This document shows positions 1 to 8,863 of a DNA stretch of 62,498 bases, piece by piece. Numbering within the stretch: position 1 is the stretch's first letter; every line of letters starts with the position of its first letter. The notes under the pieces were generated by a model. The model worked only from the letters and a program-made list of their open reading frames with translations. It made no database searches and was not told the origin of the DNA. This DNA is from Candidatus Zixiibacteriota bacterium (lineage in GTDB: Bacteria; Zixibacteria; MSB-5A5; GN15; JAAZOE01): positions 1-62,498 of the forward strand of contig JAZGGI010000031.1 of NCBI GenBank assembly GCA_036480375.1, given 5' to 3'. A program made the translations under genes and the position numbers.

Positions 1-866
1 CTAACCACCGATTCAGGGTTCTGGCTTCTGTTGGTACTCATAACCAACTCCTCTCTGATATGCCAAATCTACAAAACTACGTCTTAACTTCAAGCCATTC
101 CTGTCCACTTTAGGCTGAAACGACACAATGGAAACATCAGGTTGGCGTAGCAACTGGTGGCAAAGGACATGCTCAAATAGATGCTCCTACATTGTGTGAC
201 TATCTTGACCTGATAGAAAATCATTTTAACGGAAATGCCATCAATCAGGTTATAGTTTATCAGCCGCCGGTTTCCGTTTTATGCGATGACAAGCTGATAG
301 TCCTCAAAAGCCTGCTAAACCTTAAAGGCTCGGTAGATATGATTGATCGGGCAAAACAGCAACTTATGGCATTGCTTCTGAACGTAGCCAGTGGAAAGCT
401 CAGTCAGATGGAAATCATCATCGGCGACGGTGCCACCGTATCGAAGGCAATTACCTATTGTGACGATGTGATCGATGACCCCGCGGGTGATCATGAAACG
501 GCAAAAACAATCTGCGATGAGATTAACAACAACCGTCAGGTAGCCGCAGGGCTTATTCCTCCGTCAACCGTCAATATTGCATACAGGCTGTTAGGGAGGC
601 CGGTAACTTACCGGTTGTCGCAGAACTATCCTAATCCATTCAATCCGACCACCGAAATCAGCTTCAGTCTTCCCGATGCGGCGGTTGTAAAACTTGAAGT
701 CTTCAACATCATCGGTCAGAGGGTTACTGTGCTTGTCGACGAACACCTTGAGGCCGGGTTACACCATATCCAATGGGATGGCAGCAACATCGCCAGTGGT
801 ACTTACCTCTACCGTCTGAAGGCCGGAGAGTTTACTGAAACGAAGAAGATGCTGTTACTTAAATAA
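1..866 (+). pseudogene. C-terminal part of a secreted sorted protein, interrupted by an in-frame TAG
   Basis: The frame is open from the left edge except for one TAG at 111-113. After the stop, coding-like sequence resumes at once (AETTQWKHQVGVATGGKG) and joins without a gap to the ORF that starts with TTG at 192. The end is a FlgD-like Ig fold with the type IX-style signature LSQNYPNPFNPTTEISFSLP, then GTYLYRLKAGE and a KKMLLLK tail. Such tails direct outer-membrane export or anchoring in FCB-type bacteria. The TTG at 192 has no ribosome site and lies inside the domain, so it is probably not a real start. I read this as a larger gene entering from the left, broken by a nonsense mutation or nearby indel, or by a sequencing error. 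The N-terminus is outside the window and the function is unknown. Confidence 0.6.
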
Positions 867-894
867 ACAAGAACGCGGTAACTGCGATTAAAAA

Positions 895-922
895 AAGGAT
901 GCATCATGGATGATGCATCCTT
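895..922. terminator. Bidirectional intrinsic terminator
   Basis: A 13-bp perfect stem (AAGGATGCATCAT with its complement) has a 2-base loop. On the minus strand it is followed by a T run (complement of 891-896). On the plus strand the tail is CTATTTT. It lies between two converging genes, the sorted-protein remnant and the mannose-1-phosphate guanylyltransferase gene, and probably serves both. Confidence 0.8.
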
Positions 923-962
923 CTATTTTGAATATCTGTCGCCCGCGGTCAATTTATGTTCT

Positions 963-999
963 GTCAGGTCTTGGACGCCGAAGGCGGGTGTGACCTGAC
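963..999. repeat. Intergenic hairpin element A, copy 1
   Basis: The outer stem GTCAGGTC/GACCTGAC encloses TTGG, a small inner hairpin (CGCC-GAA-GGCG) and GGTGT, and GGTTTT follows. A second copy at 12700-12738 keeps TTGG, GGTGT and GGTTTT but carries GTCAGTTC/GAACTGAC. One base pair therefore changed on both sides, which suggests a conserved structure. Confidence 0.6.
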
Positions 1000-1085
1000 G
1001 GTTTTACATCCATCGGGTCATCGCTTCGCTAAGGATCCGACAGAACCAAAAAATAGGTGATGCGTAATTTCGGGAGGATACCGGC

Positions 1086-3584
1086 CTAATTCTGTGATTC
1101 TTTGACCAAATCGGAGTAGCGAGTGATAATCTTTTCGACGCTGTTTTCCGATTCAGCTTCGGCAATAATCCTGAACGCCGCTTTTTGCCTGTCTGGAACG
1201 ACCAGAACCGAACCGCCGTTTTCCATGATCCGGACGCCGTCAATCAATTGTCTTTCTTTATCCTTGGTGATATTTATAAGCGTCCGCATGACCTGGCCTT
1301 TCTTGCTCCACGGGCACGGTATCGAAACGATTTTGCGCACGTATGAAGTAAATCGATGGCGCAATTCCTCGATTGTCGTATCGGCGTTGGCCAGCATTTC
1401 GAGCAAAGCGATAGTGGCGTACATCGCGTCGGCCCCGATTTGGAAACGCGGGAATATAAATCCGCCCAGGGTTCCGCCGACAAAATCGGCTCCGCCCCGG
1501 ATGTGGGCATTCATCATTGCCAGATGATCGTTTCTAACCCGGGTAACTTCCACGCCGTACTCGCGGGCCAACCCTTCGACCCCCATCGACGCCGCAACCG
1601 GTACCGCGATACGCCGCGATTTGTGGCTGCGAAGATACAAATCGGTCACGAGCAGAAGAAGCAGTTGCGAGCCGACTTCGTCTCCCTGACCGTCGATGAC
1701 AATCATCTTTTCCGCGGAGGGGTTTATCATGACTCCCAAATCGGCCGACAATGACGTCACGATCGTTGATAGCTGCTTGATTTTATCCTGCAATTCGTGC
1801 AAATGGTCCGCGGCGCGCAAAGGATTGGGATAAGCGTTAAGGCTCAGGGCATCGATCCCGAGGGATGATGTGATGGCTGGAAAAAACTGACCGGCCGACC
1901 CGTATGAATAATCGATAACGATCTTGAAATCACGGCGGCGCACGGTTTCGCCGTCAATCATCCGCAAAAACGCGTCGCTATAATTCTTGAACAACCCCTC
2001 CTGTTCCTCAAGATGACCGGTATTGGCCAGAGAGGCTCGGGGGAAGTCTTCATTGGTAAACGAGCGTGCGATCTTTTTGGTTATTGAGGTTGGCAGATCG
2101 AGTCCGGAATCGTCGAGGAAAATTATATCAACCACGTTATAGTTGTCCGGGTTGTGGCGCAGATAAATCCCCGCTCCGTAATTTCCGTTTTTTAACGTAT
2201 GACGCAATACCGGCGATGGCAAAATCTCGAGATCATCAACATCCACACCGGTTGCCATCAGGCCGCAAATAATTGAGCGTTTCAAAAGTCGCGTCGCGTC
2301 CGAAGCGTCGCGGCTGGCGACAATTCTCTGCTTGTTTCCCAATGAAGCTCCAAATGCCGCGCCCAGCTTGACCGCCATTTCGGGCGTTACTTCAGTAAGC
2401 CCCAGACCCGAAACTTTGGAATCGGTAAACAATTCCCGGTTCCACTTTTCACCCCAGACAATCGAAGAAGAAACAACGGCGCCGTCATCGATAATCTTGC
2501 CCGGCCAGATTTTGCAATTGGCCCGAATTGTCGCCTCAGCTCCGACCTGACAATCATCTGATACAACTGCTCGGTCGAGGATCGAAGCCCCGCGGTCTAT
2601 CTGCACCTGTTTAGTAATAATAGCGCTGGAAATCGATACCAGAGGCGCGACCACTGTTTTTGACCAAATAGTTGTACCGGAAATTTTGGTTTCTTCGCCG
2701 ATCGTTGTATGAGAACCTATTATCGAATTGGCGACATGAGCGCCTTCACCAATCCGGCAATTATCACCTATAAAAACGGTTCCGGAGAAAGTAACCGAAT
2801 CGGCGATATCAACATTATCGCCCAGATAGACCCGGCTTCCGTTTTTCTCTATTACCTCGCCCGGATTTGAAATGGCGACATTTCCCTCAAGAATATCATG
2901 CTGAGCGTAAGTATATTCATCGATATTTCCGATATCCCGCCAATATCCTTTGGATATTTTCCCCAGCAGGTTCATATTCTGCTGGAGCATGACGGGAAAG
3001 AGATTTTGCGAAAAATCAAAATTGGTTCGGGGCGGAATTAATTGGATAATCTCGGGCTCGAGAATATAAATTCCGGTATTTACCGTATCGGAAAACATTT
3101 CGCCCCAGGATGGTTTTTCCAAAAAGCGGGTGATACGGCTATTTTCATCGGTAATAACAATACCGTAGGCAAGAGGGTTTTCGAGCCTTGTCAGCAAAAT
3201 ACTGGCGTCGCCTTTATTATCCTTATGAAATTGGAAAGCCGCACTTAAATCAAAATCGGTTAGCACATCACCCGAAATAATCAGCGTTGTATCGTCACAA
3301 AAATCGGCGGCATAGCGAACCGCTCCGGCGGTGCCGTAATCCTGATCGGGCAACATGTAATCCATCTTGACGCCAAACTTGCTTCCGTCCCGGAAATAAT
3401 CTCGGATAACTTCGGATTGGAAAAATATCAGCGACATGATATCGTCAAATCCATGCTTCCTGAGCAAATTGACGACATGTTCCATCATGGGCCGATTTCC
3501 AATCGGCACCATAGGTTTGGGGATATTGATTGTTAGCGGCCTTAACCGGGTCCCAAAACCTCCGGCCATAATAATCGCTTTCAC
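1086..3584 (-). CDS. Mannose-1-phosphate guanylyltransferase with left-handed beta-helix and degenerate phosphomannomutase domain
   Basis: An 832-residue three-part protein. Residues 1-235 are a sugar nucleotidyltransferase (MAGGFGTRLRPLT at 6-18, EKP at 156-158), which makes GDP-mannose or a related NDP-sugar. Residues 250-375 form a hexapeptide left-handed beta-helix. Residues 385-832 resemble alpha-phosphohexomutase. In that third part the catalytic serine loop TASHNP is replaced by LRHNP (475-479) and the metal loop DGDxDR by DGQGDE (631-636), so mutase activity is doubtful. This architecture is known in cyanobacteria and other phyla. The start is GTG with AGGGAG upstream. A likely role is supplying activated sugar for surface polysaccharide. 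The HAD phosphatase gene lies 30 bp upstream on the same strand. Confidence 0.85.
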   Translation of the reverse strand: MKAIIMAGGFGTRLRPLTINIPKPMVPIGNRPMMEHVVNLLRKHGFDDIMSLIFFQSEVIRDYFRDGSKFGVKMDYMLPDQDYGTAGAVRYAADFCDDTTLIISGDVLTDFDLSAAFQFHKDNKGDASILLTRLENPLAYGIVITDENSRITRFLEKPSWGEMFSDTVNTGIYILEPEIIQLIPPRTNFDFSQNLFPVMLQQNMNLLGKISKGYWRDIGNIDEYTYAQHDILEGNVAISNPGEVIEKNGSRVYLGDNVDIADSVTFSGTVFIGDNCRIGEGAHVANSIIGSHTTIGEETKISGTTIWSKTVVAPLVSISSAIITKQVQIDRGASILDRAVVSDDCQVGAEATIRANCKIWPGKIIDDGAVVSSSIVWGEKWNRELFTDSKVSGLGLTEVTPEMAVKLGAAFGASLGNKQRIVASRDASDATRLLKRSIICGLMATGVDVDDLEILPSPVLRHTLKNGNYGAGIYLRHNPDNYNVVDIIFLDDSGLDLPTSITKKIARSFTNEDFPRASLANTGHLEEQEGLFKNYSDAFLRMIDGETVRRRDFKIVIDYSYGSAGQFFPAITSSLGIDALSLNAYPNPLRAADHLHELQDKIKQLSTIVTSLSADLGVMINPSAEKMIVIDGQGDEVGSQLLLLLVTDLYLRSHKSRRIAVPVAASMGVEGLAREYGVEVTRVRNDHLAMMNAHIRGGADFVGGTLGGFIFPRFQIGADAMYATIALLEMLANADTTIEELRHRFTSYVRKIVSIPCPWSKKGQVMRTLINITKDKERQLIDGVRIMENGGSVLVVPDRQKAAFRIIAEAESENSVEKIITRYSDLVKESQN

Positions 3585-3614
3585 GATTTGTGCTCCCTGT
3601 CTGTGCTTGTTTAA

Positions 3615-4280
3615 TTAGCGGCCGATTTTTTCGGCCAGCACTTCAGTTATAACAGAAAAATTATTAAATGGCAAGAATTCAATTTTATGTTCGCGGCAAT
3701 ATTCGGCGAGATAATCTTTGGCAAAAATAATATCGGCTTCGTCAAGCGCGCAAACATCAGACCTGCCGTCGCCAATATATACGGCCCTGCTATATTGTTG
3801 ACGAAGATTTCTGATATGATACCCTTTACAATTAGCGCATCCGCCACAACTCTTATCATAATAGGGAAATGTAAACTTCAGTCGCCCATTAATCAGTCGG
3901 GCGGAATTGGCGAAGACTTCCAAACCATCCAGTTTATACTTTTGAAGCAATCGATAAATATATATATCAAGACCGTCTGAAAGTAGATATAGAGGCATTT
4001 CTTTGTGACGCATGTACTCGACAAAATCAATAAATGTTGGGTCGATTTCAAAACTGTCAATGAATTCAAATAATTCCGTTTCGGTGATTTTTCGCATAGC
4101 CGCCGCCTCCTGAAGCAAACACTCCCGAGAATCGATTTCGTTTAGTTTCCAGTGGCGGACGGCTTCTTCCGATTTGCCCTCGGAAAAATGATGAAAGAGG
4201 CGATTGCCTACATCGCGAGTCGATATCGTTCCGTCAAAATCAGAGAACACTGTTATTTTATTGATTTTCGCATTTTTCAC
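3615..4280 (-). CDS. HAD-superfamily phosphatase, MtnX / phosphoserine phosphatase-like
   Basis: A 221-residue cytoplasmic HAD-IB hydrolase. Motif I is FSDFDGTIS (nucleophile the first Asp), motif II is LLSDG, and motif IV is IGDGRSDVCAL. The insert CGGCANCKG is the cysteine-rich segment seen in the MtnX branch, which dephosphorylates 2-hydroxy-3-keto-5-methylthiopentenyl-1-phosphate in methionine salvage. No other salvage gene is near, so the substrate is open; phosphoserine or another small phosphomonoester is possible. It begins with GTG and sits just upstream of the guanylyltransferase, so the two are probably cotranscribed. The intrinsic terminator at 4320-4353 separates it from the cyclophilin gene. 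Confidence 0.75.
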   Translation of the reverse strand: MKNAKINKITVFSDFDGTISTRDVGNRLFHHFSEGKSEEAVRHWKLNEIDSRECLLQEAAAMRKITETELFEFIDSFEIDPTFIDFVEYMRHKEMPLYLLSDGLDIYIYRLLQKYKLDGLEVFANSARLINGRLKFTFPYYDKSCGGCANCKGYHIRNLRQQYSRAVYIGDGRSDVCALDEADIIFAKDYLAEYCREHKIEFLPFNNFSVITEVLAEKIGR

Positions 4281-4319
4281 TATGTAGTTCTCGAAATTAT
4301 ACGAGATTTATTTACTTTA

Positions 4320-4353
4320 AAAATCAAAGGCGGCTCAGGCCGCCTTTGATTTT
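4320..4353 (-). terminator. Intrinsic terminator after the cyclophilin gene
   Basis: A perfect 15-bp inverted repeat (AAAATCAAAGGCGGC / complement) with a 4-base loop. The A- and T-ends supply the U tract on either strand. It lies just downstream of the minus-strand cyclophilin gene. Confidence 0.9.
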
Positions 4354-4380
4354 ACAGCATTGTCTGATAAATAATTTCGA

Positions 4381-5004
4381 TTATTTCTTAGGTTTTTCTG
4401 TTCTGACGATGGTTTTTATGATAACATCTTCCAGGGGCGCATCTCGGAAACTCCTCTTGGTTCCGGTCTTGACCATCTTAATTTTGTCAACGATATCCAT
4501 CCCGTCAATAACCTGACCAAACACGGCATAGCAGGCCCCATCAAGATTGAAATTATCTTTAACATTGATATAAAAATGGGTCGTGGCCGAATTGAGATCG
4601 TTGGTTCGCCCCATCGCGATTGTGCCGCGTGCGTTTTTTAATCCATTTTTACATTCATTCTCAATCGGCTTACCCCCTGGTTTTTGTTCCATATCCGAAG
4701 TAACCCCGCCGGCCTGAATCATAAAGTTAGAGATTATCCGATGAAAGATCGTATTGTCATAAAAGTTCTTATCTACATAGTTCAGGAAATTAGCGACCGA
4801 AAGGGGCGCTTTTTCCCGATTCAGCTCAACGACAACATTGCCCATACTGGTCTCGATCCGAATATACTCCAATGGATTTTCCTTGGCCACAGGTGCCTCC
4901 TTCTTGTCTCCCTTGGTACCGCCCTCCTGAGCGAATACAGGCATGGATAATACCATAATGATGATGAAAAATCCCAAAACCTTCTTTGAAACATCTGAAA
5001 ACAT
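4381..5004 (-). CDS. Secreted cyclophilin-type peptidyl-prolyl cis-trans isomerase
   Basis: A 207-residue protein. The N-terminus has a signal peptide (hydrophobic VLGFFIIIMVLSMPVFA, cleavage near AQEG). A cyclophilin domain covers about residues 45-205, with IFHRIISNFMIQAG, the loop GRTNDLNSATTHFYINV and VFGQVIDGMDIVDKI all matching the family. It should speed proline isomerisation during folding of exported proteins in the periplasm. The start is ATG with AGAAAGGG upstream. It is followed by a strong terminator, and the S41 protease gene lies 83 bp upstream. Other periplasmic folding genes are not adjacent. Confidence 0.92.
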   Translation of the reverse strand: MFSDVSKKVLGFFIIIMVLSMPVFAQEGGTKGDKKEAPVAKENPLEYIRIETSMGNVVVELNREKAPLSVANFLNYVDKNFYDNTIFHRIISNFMIQAGGVTSDMEQKPGGKPIENECKNGLKNARGTIAMGRTNDLNSATTHFYINVKDNFNLDGACYAVFGQVIDGMDIVDKIKMVKTGTKRSFRDAPLEDVIIKTIVRTEKPKK

Positions 5005-5087
5005 AAATTACCCTTTCTGTCCTGGCGTTTACAATTACGCAAAATTAATAAAACTTTCATCAGAAGCAAGGCCTAAATCGGCGAAGT

Positions 5088-6671
5088 TCAAATCTCCATG
5101 TGAACATCCTCCGATAATATGGCCTCATATTTATCTATATCAAGCAGTAGTTCTGCGGCCAATCTTATATCAATCCGTCCGGGGACGATAACGTGGTGAT
5201 AGGTTTCGTCAGGACCGCTTTTCCATTCTGTTACGATGCGGCGCAGATGAAATTCAACAAGATCCTCGTATCGACCAAATGAATTCCGATCTGCGTTCAC
5301 CGATAACTCCCTGAGATTTCCGATCTTTTTTTCAATAGGTGACGCCGGTGATTCAAAAGATAGATAACTCAAAATGGTTTCGATGCCGGTGGTTGTTCCA
5401 GAGACATATTGAGAGTCGTAAACGTCCGCAAAATGTTCAAGCATAGAAATGACGGTATCGGGGTATCTGAAATTCGACGGATACTGAGACAATTCCGGCC
5501 AGTTTTCCAATATGAAATCATAGAGGAAAAACGTGGATGTAATATATTGGTTAAACTTCCGTTCGACATTTTGTTTTAACGCGATATCAGGCGCCAATCC
5601 TGAAAACGATAGTTCCGAATCAGGGGGGTTGAGATAGCGGCCGTCCGCGAAATAATAGCGGGATATGGTCAATCTCAAGGCATCACCATTTTGTAAATTA
5701 TAATGGGCTTGTACCAATCCCTTCCCGTAAGTGGTATCTCCGACTATAATTCCGCGCCCAGCTCCTCGGATTGCGCCGGTAAATATTTCTGCTGAAGAAG
5801 CCGTGTTTATGTCCGTTAGTATTACTATTGGCTTATCGGTAAGTTTTCTCCGAAGCGAACGATAAGAATTACAGGCCCATTTCGATTGGCTATCGGTACC
5901 GACAATAAGTTGATTAGGGTCGAGAAATATATCAGCGGCAGAAACCGCCTCTTCCAGAAATCCTCCCGGATTGCCGGTTACGTCTATGATATATCCAATG
6001 ACATTTTCGTCTTCGAGTTCATTCACACAATTTTCGATCTCGGCCGAAGTCCCGGCTTCAAAATCAGAGATTTTCAAATAGCCGATGTTATCCTCAGTGA
6101 CGCCATAATAGGGGATATGCTTCAGTTTAACTATTTCACGAATTATTTCAAGGTCAACCTCTTCACCCGATCGCAGCTTCAATAAGGTGAGACTTAGATT
6201 TGTTCCGACCGCCCCGCGCATCAGATTGCCAGCCTCCTGAGGGCTCATATTAAAGAACTTCTGATTATTAATCGCTCTTATTCTATCCCCCCTTTCTATT
6301 CCAGCGCGTTCGGCAGGGCCATCCTCAATTACGGACATCACCAAAATAAACGAATCTTTTGGGGCGGCAATCATGCCGATCCCCCCATATTTGCCCGAAG
6401 ACTCTTCAATCAAAAGATTGTATTGATCCGACCTGATCCGATTTGTAAAGGGATCCAGCGTTTCCAGCATCGCGTCCTGGGCGGCCTTTAATGCCTGCGC
6501 CCGCGAATAAGGCAGCGGATATTGGGAAGCGATCATTGAAGCGGTGAAGCTAAATGTTATCGTCTCTTTTAAAAGCGGGTCTCGTAAAAGGTAAATTCCC
6601 CCAAAAAACAATATGATAAATATCATGAGGGACGAAACTAATCCGACTATGATGGCTTTTTTATCAGGCAT
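5088..6671 (-). CDS. S41 family C-terminal processing protease with PDZ domain
   Basis: A 527-residue membrane-anchored protease. One transmembrane helix lies at about 7-28, a PDZ domain at about 95-185 (YGGIGM, AGIERGDRI), and the S41 catalytic domain follows. Ser292 (NTASSAEIF) and Lys317 (TTYGKG) have the 25-residue spacing of the Ser/Lys dyad in Prc/CtpA, so it should be active, cutting unstructured C-termini in the periplasm. A C-terminal extension of about 150 residues has no obvious domain. Its start overlaps the end of the thymidylate kinase gene by 8 bases, so translation is probably coupled. Its own substrate cannot be named. Confidence 0.9.
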   Translation of the reverse strand: MPDKKAIIVGLVSSLMIFIILFFGGIYLLRDPLLKETITFSFTASMIASQYPLPYSRAQALKAAQDAMLETLDPFTNRIRSDQYNLLIEESSGKYGGIGMIAAPKDSFILVMSVIEDGPAERAGIERGDRIRAINNQKFFNMSPQEAGNLMRGAVGTNLSLTLLKLRSGEEVDLEIIREIVKLKHIPYYGVTEDNIGYLKISDFEAGTSAEIENCVNELEDENVIGYIIDVTGNPGGFLEEAVSAADIFLDPNQLIVGTDSQSKWACNSYRSLRRKLTDKPIVILTDINTASSAEIFTGAIRGAGRGIIVGDTTYGKGLVQAHYNLQNGDALRLTISRYYFADGRYLNPPDSELSFSGLAPDIALKQNVERKFNQYITSTFFLYDFILENWPELSQYPSNFRYPDTVISMLEHFADVYDSQYVSGTTTGIETILSYLSFESPASPIEKKIGNLRELSVNADRNSFGRYEDLVEFHLRRIVTEWKSGPDETYHHVIVPGRIDIRLAAELLLDIDKYEAILSEDVHMEI

Positions 6672-7296
6672 TTATGTTCTGGGCGCCTATTTTTTTTAAT
6701 ACCCGCGATAGAATTTGTGCGAAGATAGTTTCGATATCATCGCGACCGTCGAGCAAGATAACCCTTTTCTTATTAGATATATCACGAAATCCTTTGCGGA
6801 CGCGATTGAAAAAAACTCTTTTTTCCTTCTCCAATCGATCCGGTTTGCCATTCCTGCGCTTTAATGAAGTTTCATAATCAACATCGAGTATAAAAGTCAT
6901 ATCCGGATTACGGTCAAAACTGGCCGATTTATTTAACTTCTCAATCAGATTAAGATCCAGTTTTCTACCGTAACCCTGATAGGCCGTAGTTGAGTCAAAA
7001 AAGCGGTCGCAGATGACTATCTGATTTTTATTCAGGGCGGGAATAATTATCTTTTCAGTCAGATTGGCACGAGCAGCCTGATATAAAAACAACTCACCCA
7101 GGGCATTTAACTCAATGCGGCGATCAAGCAATACTTTCCTGATTTTTTCCGATACCGGAGTGCCGCCCGGTTCACGGATAAAAACTACGGGGAAGCCTGA
7201 TTTTTTTAACGCCCCAAAAAGCTTTTTGGCCTGGGTTGACTTGCCGCACCCATCAATCCCCTCAAATGTGATAAAAAGTCCCTTGCGTTTTTTCAT
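6664..7296 (-). CDS. tmk: Thymidylate kinase
   Basis: A 210-residue dTMP kinase of usual length. The P-loop is FEGIDGCGKSTQ, the dTMP-binding DR(F/Y) motif appears as CDRFFDSTTAYQGYGR, and the LID-region arginines lie around KRRNGKPDRLE. It phosphorylates dTMP to dTDP in the cytoplasm for DNA synthesis. It is first in a two-gene unit with the S41 protease, overlapping by 8 bases. That pairing with a protease is not functionally obvious. The intrinsic terminator at 7317-7343 lies just before it. Confidence 0.95.
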   Translation of the reverse strand: MKKRKGLFITFEGIDGCGKSTQAKKLFGALKKSGFPVVFIREPGGTPVSEKIRKVLLDRRIELNALGELFLYQAARANLTEKIIIPALNKNQIVICDRFFDSTTAYQGYGRKLDLNLIEKLNKSASFDRNPDMTFILDVDYETSLKRRNGKPDRLEKEKRVFFNRVRKGFRDISNKKRVILLDGRDDIETIFAQILSRVLKKIGAQNINA

Positions 7297-7316
7297 ATCT
7301 CAAAAAAATTATAAAA

Positions 7317-7343
7317 AAAGGCGGCTGTAAATCAGCCGCCTTT
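7317..7343 (-). terminator. Intrinsic terminator after inositol-3-phosphate synthase
   Basis: A 10-bp stem AAAGGCGGCT/AGCCGCCTTT with a 7-base loop, followed on the minus strand by a run of T (complement of 7311-7316). It lies 15 bp past the synthase stop codon. Confidence 0.9.
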
Positions 7344-7358
7344 AAGATAAGAAAATAT

Positions 7359-8552
7359 TTATGCTAATGCCTTAACTTTTTTACGACCGTTGGGAACTTT
7401 CTTCTTAGTCGTTTTCTTTGCGGTCCCGGCTTTCAACGTAATTTTACGCGAAGATTTTTCGTTTGATGATTTCTGTCCGTACTTGCGGATAAATTCCTCA
7501 ACCATCTCACGCGCTTCATCATCAGTGTATTGTACCGGAGGCGATTTTTTGAAATATGCCGACGGCGCCAAAAGAGCTCCCTTGAGACCGTTATCAAGAC
7601 CCAGCTTGCAGCAGCGCACAGCGTCAATAACCACGCCCGCCGAATTAGGGCTGTCCCAGACTTCCATTTTAAATTCGATGTTAAGAGGTACATTACCAAA
7701 TGTCGTACCCTCCATACGAATATAAGCCCATTTTCTATCATCCAGCCATTCGACATAATCAGACGGGCCAATATGAATATTCCTGGAGCCGATATCATAA
7801 TCAAGCTGACTGGTTACCGCGTTGGTCTTGGAAATTTTCTTGGATTCCAAACGCTCACGCTCAAGCATATTCAAAAAGTCAGTATTACCGCCGACATTGA
7901 GCTGGCTGGTTCGCTCAAGCTTAACACCGCGATCCTGAAAAAGACGGGTCAGAATACGATGAGTAATAGTCGCTCCAACCTGCGATTTGATATCATCTCC
8001 GATTACCGGCAAGTCTTTTTCCTCAAAACGCTTCTGCCAATATCGTTCCCGAGCGATAAAGACCGGGATGCAATTTACGAAGCCGCATCCGGCTTCAAGA
8101 ATCTGCTCCACATACCATTTGGTGGCGTGTTCGGAGCCGACCGGCAAATAGCTGACAACCACATCGGTTTTAGTATCCTTCAAAAGCTTGACAATGTCCG
8201 CCGTATCACCGGGAGCTTTCTGGATAATCTGGCTGAGATATTTCCCCAGACCGTCGTGAGTCATGCCGCGCTGAACTTTGATGCCCATTTTGGGGACATC
8301 ACAAAATTTATAGGTATTATTCGGCTTGGTATAAATCGCTTCCGACAAATCCTTGCCGACTTTGTTAACGTCGATATCAATCGCCGCCGAAAACTCAACA
8401 TCCGAAATATGATAACCGCCCAGATTGACATGCATCAATCCCGGGACAAAATCGTTAACCTTGGCTTTTTGATAGAAGTGCACTCCCTGCACAAATGATG
8501 AGGCGCAATTACCCACACCAATAATAGCGACTCGTACTTTCTTACTGCCCAT
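7359..8552 (-). CDS. ino1: Inositol-3-phosphate synthase with lysine-rich tail
   Basis: A 397-residue protein that isomerises glucose-6-phosphate to inositol-3-phosphate using NAD. Residues 5-13 ([14 protein letters not shown]) form the Rossmann dinucleotide site. [25 protein letters not shown] and [10 protein letters not shown] are conserved synthase blocks of the bacterial/archaeal short type. The last ~38 residues are unusual: very rich in Lys, Ser and Thr, with no counterpart in the catalytic core. The start ATG has AAAGGAG upstream. A good promoter (TTGCAC-17-TATATT) precedes it, with a palindrome just upstream that is also found in the divergent marR promoter. No inositol phosphatase or transferase gene is nearby, so the end product is unknown. 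Confidence 0.93.
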   Translation of the reverse strand: MGSKKVRVAIIGVGNCASSFVQGVHFYQKAKVNDFVPGLMHVNLGGYHISDVEFSAAIDIDVNKVGKDLSEAIYTKPNNTYKFCDVPKMGIKVQRGMTHDGLGKYLSQIIQKAPGDTADIVKLLKDTKTDVVVSYLPVGSEHATKWYVEQILEAGCGFVNCIPVFIARERYWQKRFEEKDLPVIGDDIKSQVGATITHRILTRLFQDRGVKLERTSQLNVGGNTDFLNMLERERLESKKISKTNAVTSQLDYDIGSRNIHIGPSDYVEWLDDRKWAYIRMEGTTFGNVPLNIEFKMEVWDSPNSAGVVIDAVRCCKLGLDNGLKGALLAPSAYFKKSPPVQYTDDEAREMVEEFIRKYGQKSSNEKSSRKITLKAGTAKKTTKKKVPNGRKKVKALA

Positions 8553-8608
8553 TTATAGACTCCTTTATACTCTAAAGTTATTTGCTAAACCCTCAAACTT
8601 GCGTCGAG

Positions 8609-8637
8609 AATATACAAACATTCGCATAACAGTGCAA
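8609..8637 (-). promoter_or_regulatory. Predicted sigma-70 promoter of ino1
   Basis: On the minus strand, TTGCAC (8632-8637), a 17-base spacer and TATATT (8609-8614). The expected start is near 8602, giving a leader of about 50 bases before the ATG. Confidence 0.6.
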
Positions 8638-8658
8638 ATTTTTTATATATAAATATTA

Positions 8659-8672
8659 ATTGTATGTACAAT
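8659..8672. promoter_or_regulatory. Palindromic putative operator upstream of ino1
   Basis: ATTGTA-TG-TACAAT, perfect 6-base arms. It lies about 60-70 bases upstream of the predicted ino1 start. A close relative at 8839-8852 (11 of 14 bases equal) overlaps the marR promoter, so the MarR protein is the obvious candidate binder. Confidence 0.55.
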
Positions 8673-8827
8673 CATAACAGCATATTTTAAGCACTATGGT
8701 AGTCAATTCAAACAGGCAATTCATCCCATTTCGCCAAATATGAATTCATGTAATGCTATATATAGTTGTATCTTATGAAATTTCGTAACGAACATCCTGC
8801 CAATTAGACTCATGAATAACATTTCAA

Positions 8828-8856
8828 TTGACAATATCATTGTATATACATATATA
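8828..8856 (+). promoter_or_regulatory. Predicted sigma-70 promoter of marR
   Basis: Consensus TTGACA (8828-8833), a 17-base spacer and TATATA (8851-8856). The predicted start of transcription falls at about 8863-8864, exactly at the ATG, so the mRNA may be leaderless. Confidence 0.65.
8839..8852. promoter_or_regulatory. Palindromic putative operator inside the marR promoter
   Basis: ATTGTATATACATA, containing the perfect 10-bp palindrome TGTATATACA (8841-8850). It fills the spacer between -35 and -10, so binding would block RNA polymerase. It resembles the site at 8659-8672. Confidence 0.55.
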
Positions 8857-8863
8857 TTGCGAT

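Noticed and set aside
7530-8498. Plus-strand ORF of 322 codons
   Set aside because: Antisense of the well-supported inositol-3-phosphate synthase; no ribosome site or family motif.
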